The notes under the pieces are model-generated. The model saw only the letters and a program-made list of their open reading frames with translations. It searched no databases and was not told the origin of the DNA. The translations under genes were made by a program, and so were the position numbers. A stretch of DNA of 64,000 bases, from assembly GCA_020064725.1 (NCBI GenBank), contig JAGTWJ010000007.1, positions 1,364,001-1,428,000 on the forward strand, in the 5' to 3' direction. This document shows, one piece after another, positions 61,096 to 64,000 of the stretch (positions are counted from its first letter, which is position 1; every line of letters begins with the position of its first letter). Source of the DNA: Drechslerella dactyloides. Taxonomy: Eukaryota > Ascomycota > Orbiliomycetes > Orbiliales > Orbiliaceae.

Positions 61096-64000
61096 TGTCG
61101 CCAGTTGTGGAGTTCGCGATGGAGGTGATGGTGGAGAAACGGACCCCGGCAGCTGAAGTTGAAAATATAGGCCATGTTTGTGTAACATGCTATACACGCT
61201 TGCCGGATTCAGCTCCTGTAGACGAGCTGCCATCTTGATTGGTAACGGTGATTGCCCCCAGCTTATTACTCAGTATTTCGTCTTGATGATGGTGTCTGCT
61301 CTTGAGAATCGCCGACTGAAGATGTCAGGAGAGACCCTTTGGAGTCTATCCTGACATGTAAAGTTAATCCGGCCATCCGGATGACGGATGGCAGTAAATC
61401 CCACCGCAGATATCATGGTGTGTTACACGGGCCGTGCACGGGCAACAAAACCACTCTCACACCCGATCATGCATGTAGACACAATAAAATCACACAACCC
61501 TTTTCGATAGTCGTATGCTACAAAATTACCAAAAGAGGTGTGCAACAGCGCGAGATGTTATGGCATGGTATCAAAAGTATAACAATGCGACCGATTATGT
61601 AAGTGTCTACAGCATACCTGGCCAAATTGATATGTGATATCAGGATCAGGATCGAAATATTTCCAAATGAGGCATCCCGTCTATTCGAATTTTGCAACAG
61701 ATATTAGTAGCCAACTACAGGCGCATTAGATTACGTACTAGTATCTGTTATCTCGTGTCCTGGAAAACAGGTATAACTACTGGTACTTGCAGCTGTGGGT
61801 TTGGCTTGCGAGACATCTGGTACTTGCACTTTGGTCAACAGGCCGCCTATCCTGGCCTGTAACCCTGGTAGACGGTGTATTATCTAGTAAATTTATAGAG
61901 TCACTGCTCTTTTAGCACTTGATGGTAAACGAAAATTAGTTCTATCATTCATTTCGATCCGAGGTTATCAGTATCCTACCGCATACTTGTTTTCTTTGAG
62001 TCCAGTACCCCTGGCATCGTCACACCGATGCTACACGTAACCCTTATTCCGTAGATAGGAAATTTTGATATACATTATCAACAGTAGCTATAGGGCGAAA
62101 ACGCAATGCTCTAGCCCTTCGCCGACCCTCGGGCTGGCAGTCTGGTTTATAAGACAACTCTAGCCCATGAAGCAAAATTAAGATGTCTGCTTGTAAGTAT
62201 TTGTTGAGTATATATTTACAGCTATCAAAGGCGGGCTTTGCTTCGTAAACCACAAGCTAGACGCACGTAGGCAGGCTCAACATCGCGACGTCATCCGGCA
62301 TCGAGGCTACCTAAGTTATAAAGGTAATAACGCAGCAAATATAATTTCTCTGACACCCAAAACCCGGCGAGCCGGTGTACCGGTCAACTTGATTTTAGCT
62401 CTTGTTCTTTGGCCCTAGACGCCCGTGACATTTATGATTTAGTCATTAGTTAATTTCCCTACTTGAGTGGTCTTTGTATATACTTTCTCGTATACCAGGC
62501 AGCAATCGCACAGCGCGTGTCTAGCCCTGTTGCTTTACACCATTAGTTAATTCCAGCTGCATTACCTGTGGTCTCATACGCCAAACTGCGGCAGGTATTT
62601 AGAAATAAATGATATATCGATAAGGAGTGAAAGCACATGACATCAGTAGACGTATAAAACTTTACTATCCACAGTCTTGGCTTTCATTGTCTGCCTTGAA
62701 TCCAAAGCCACATACACCAAGAATACAGCCACGTGCAACAGACAGGCTGTGGGCTTGCAATCAACGTGGCCGAGACTCGCTCGCAGTCAAAGTTCGAATA
62801 CCCAGTCAATAGCACATGTAATGTTAATGGTGATCTACAGTGGCATCTTGGAGGCTTCGGCTGCGCAGCCTAGCCGAGTCGTTCGGAACGATCGTCGTAT
62901 TGCAGATTTTGACACGACCAGTTATCGGCTTCAGCCCTTCTGCAATCAAGCTAGCTTATCGATGTCACTGGAATTACAGAATTATAAAATATCATGCATG
63001 CAGTTTAATATGCGTGACAGTAGGCATCAAAGGCGAAGCCCGTGTTAGGCTATCCGCACGAGTCATTCAAGCTCTGAAACCGCAATTGCGTCTATCACGA
63101 GCTCCATCCAATATATGCAATCCGGTTTCAAAGTTTTCCGGTCCGAAATGCTTATTGCTACTTTACGATCAATTGGGCGATTAGTTCCTTGGTGTGCCTA
63201 GATTCTAGAATAATAATGACGAGAATACGAAACAACAATCTCATTCTTAATATCTGACGCCTAGCTAAGGTGCATTGTAGCCTCACACAGAGACAATTGC
63301 ACAGCCAAACCGCTGCTGTGCTTGTGCGATTGCATGTGCATCGGACACAGCATGCAACCCTGCCATTCTCACCGATTTTGAAACCGCAATAAGTCCGTCC
63401 ATGGCGATCAGCGACGCAAGGTCATATCCGCGCCGAGCCATCTGGCATTAACGTCATCCCATGCATCTGCATGTCGGAAATCTCCCGCGAGAGGCTCTCC
63501 ATCTATGGATGAAACTCCGTCCGTCCGTACACGTTACGCCCACGCATCGCGTCTTTTCCACCCTCCGCAGGTCCGCCTTTGACCGTGTATCGAATCCACG
63601 GAGATTCCCTGGCCAACGCGGACCAATATCAAACTATGTGATTCTAGGCCTGCAGCCTGTTACACAACCAACTACGAATCCGAGCTGGTCGGCGAGCCGA
63701 TACTTCTATTTACCCATGCAACGTCGCCGGCTAAGAACTAGCTTCGTTAGTAAAGAGTAGTAGGATCCTAGGATTCTGCCGACTAGCTTCTGTGTCTTCA
63801 ACGAGATAGCTGCCCGAGCCGTTGGCTCGTTCGTATAGTGCATTCGTTCATACAGTCACGATAAGCTTGCAGGACATAGCTACTGCACTACCTGGAATGT
63901 GGAAATGGAAATGCAAGGGCACAGACATCATAATCTCATGACCTCACCTCCTCTGCACGAGTGATAATTAGCTAATCCATTGGACCTACGGCCAAAGGAG
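61096..64000. other. Intergenic to window end, with dispersed-motif copies
   Basis: About 2.9 kb, largely AT-rich, with no recognisable gene. The section 61,600-62,600 has at least four motif copies (61798-61816, 62138-62155, 62241-62262, 62570-62586). ORFs near 62677-63184 and 63461-63760 show no domain or splice structure. The frequency of TA-rich words suggests old mutated repeats. Confidence 0.5.
62138..62270. repeat. Inverted pair of the dispersed motif, about 130 bp apart
   Basis: GCAGTCTGGTTTATAAGAC (62138-62155) faces CTTCGTAAACCACAAGC (from 62241). The right side continues as a 27-base near-copy (62244-62270) of the sequence at 8441-8467 with three differences, all transitions. This could be a small non-autonomous element with terminal inverted repeats. 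Confidence 0.6.

Overview
The window is nuclear DNA of a filamentous fungus, most likely an ascomycete of the Pezizomycotina. The genes are GC-rich and carry short spliceosomal introns (about 54-80 nt, GTRNGT donor, CTRAY-like branch site, YAG acceptor). The gene set is typical of that group: ATP sulfurylase with a degenerate C-terminal APS-kinase-like domain, a SUR7/PalI protein, a DUF6704-type membrane protein, ASH1, a Tay1/Teb1-like double-Myb protein, Sos7 and Nvj2. I cannot place it to class. Long AT- and TA-rich intergenic stretches hold no recognisable genes. I saw no rRNA, tRNA, CRISPR array or intact transposon.

Layout: NVJ2 (minus, cut by the left edge); HerA/FtsK-like ATPase with WG repeats (3.3-5.9 kb, +); SUR7/PalI protein (8.4-9.7, +); MET3 ATP sulfurylase (12.2-14.4, +); a degenerate tandem array, then MET1-type siroheme synthase (16.1-18.2, +); head-to-head TOM6-like (minus) and ISD11 (+) (18.6-20.1); an unknown acidic protein (20.9-22.2, minus); Tay1/Teb1-like Myb protein (24.5-27.2, minus); REV3 (28.5-33.7, minus) divergent from Sos7 (33.9-34.8, +); pantothenate kinase (35.3-37.1, minus); DUF6704-like protein (40.2-41.0, +); ASH1 (44.0-48.0, +); SER2 (49.1-50.4, minus); a UFL1-like E3 UFM1 ligase with a repeat-inflated intron (51.1-54.7, +); MET16 (55.2-56.3, +); an Arb2-domain protein (56.9-58.7, +); IPI3 (59.2-61.1, minus); and 2.9 kb without a gene.

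Themes: several genes touch sulfur assimilation or its products. MET3 makes APS, MET16 reduces PAPS, MET1 builds the siroheme of sulfite reductase, ISD11 supports Fe-S clusters, SER2 supplies serine for cysteine, and CAB1 starts CoA synthesis, which uses cysteine. A second theme is a possible RNA-silencing link: an Arb2-domain protein and an ATPase with Argonaute-hook-like WG repeats. The most unusual non-coding signal is a dispersed short hairpin motif, (G)TCTGGTTTAYGAGAC, often present as an inverted pair. It recurs in unusually long introns (SUR7 gene, UFL1; a related form in MET1) and between genes, and resembles a degenerate introner-like or MITE family. All exon structures are my own reading of splice signals and conserved motifs; none was tested against transcripts or databases.
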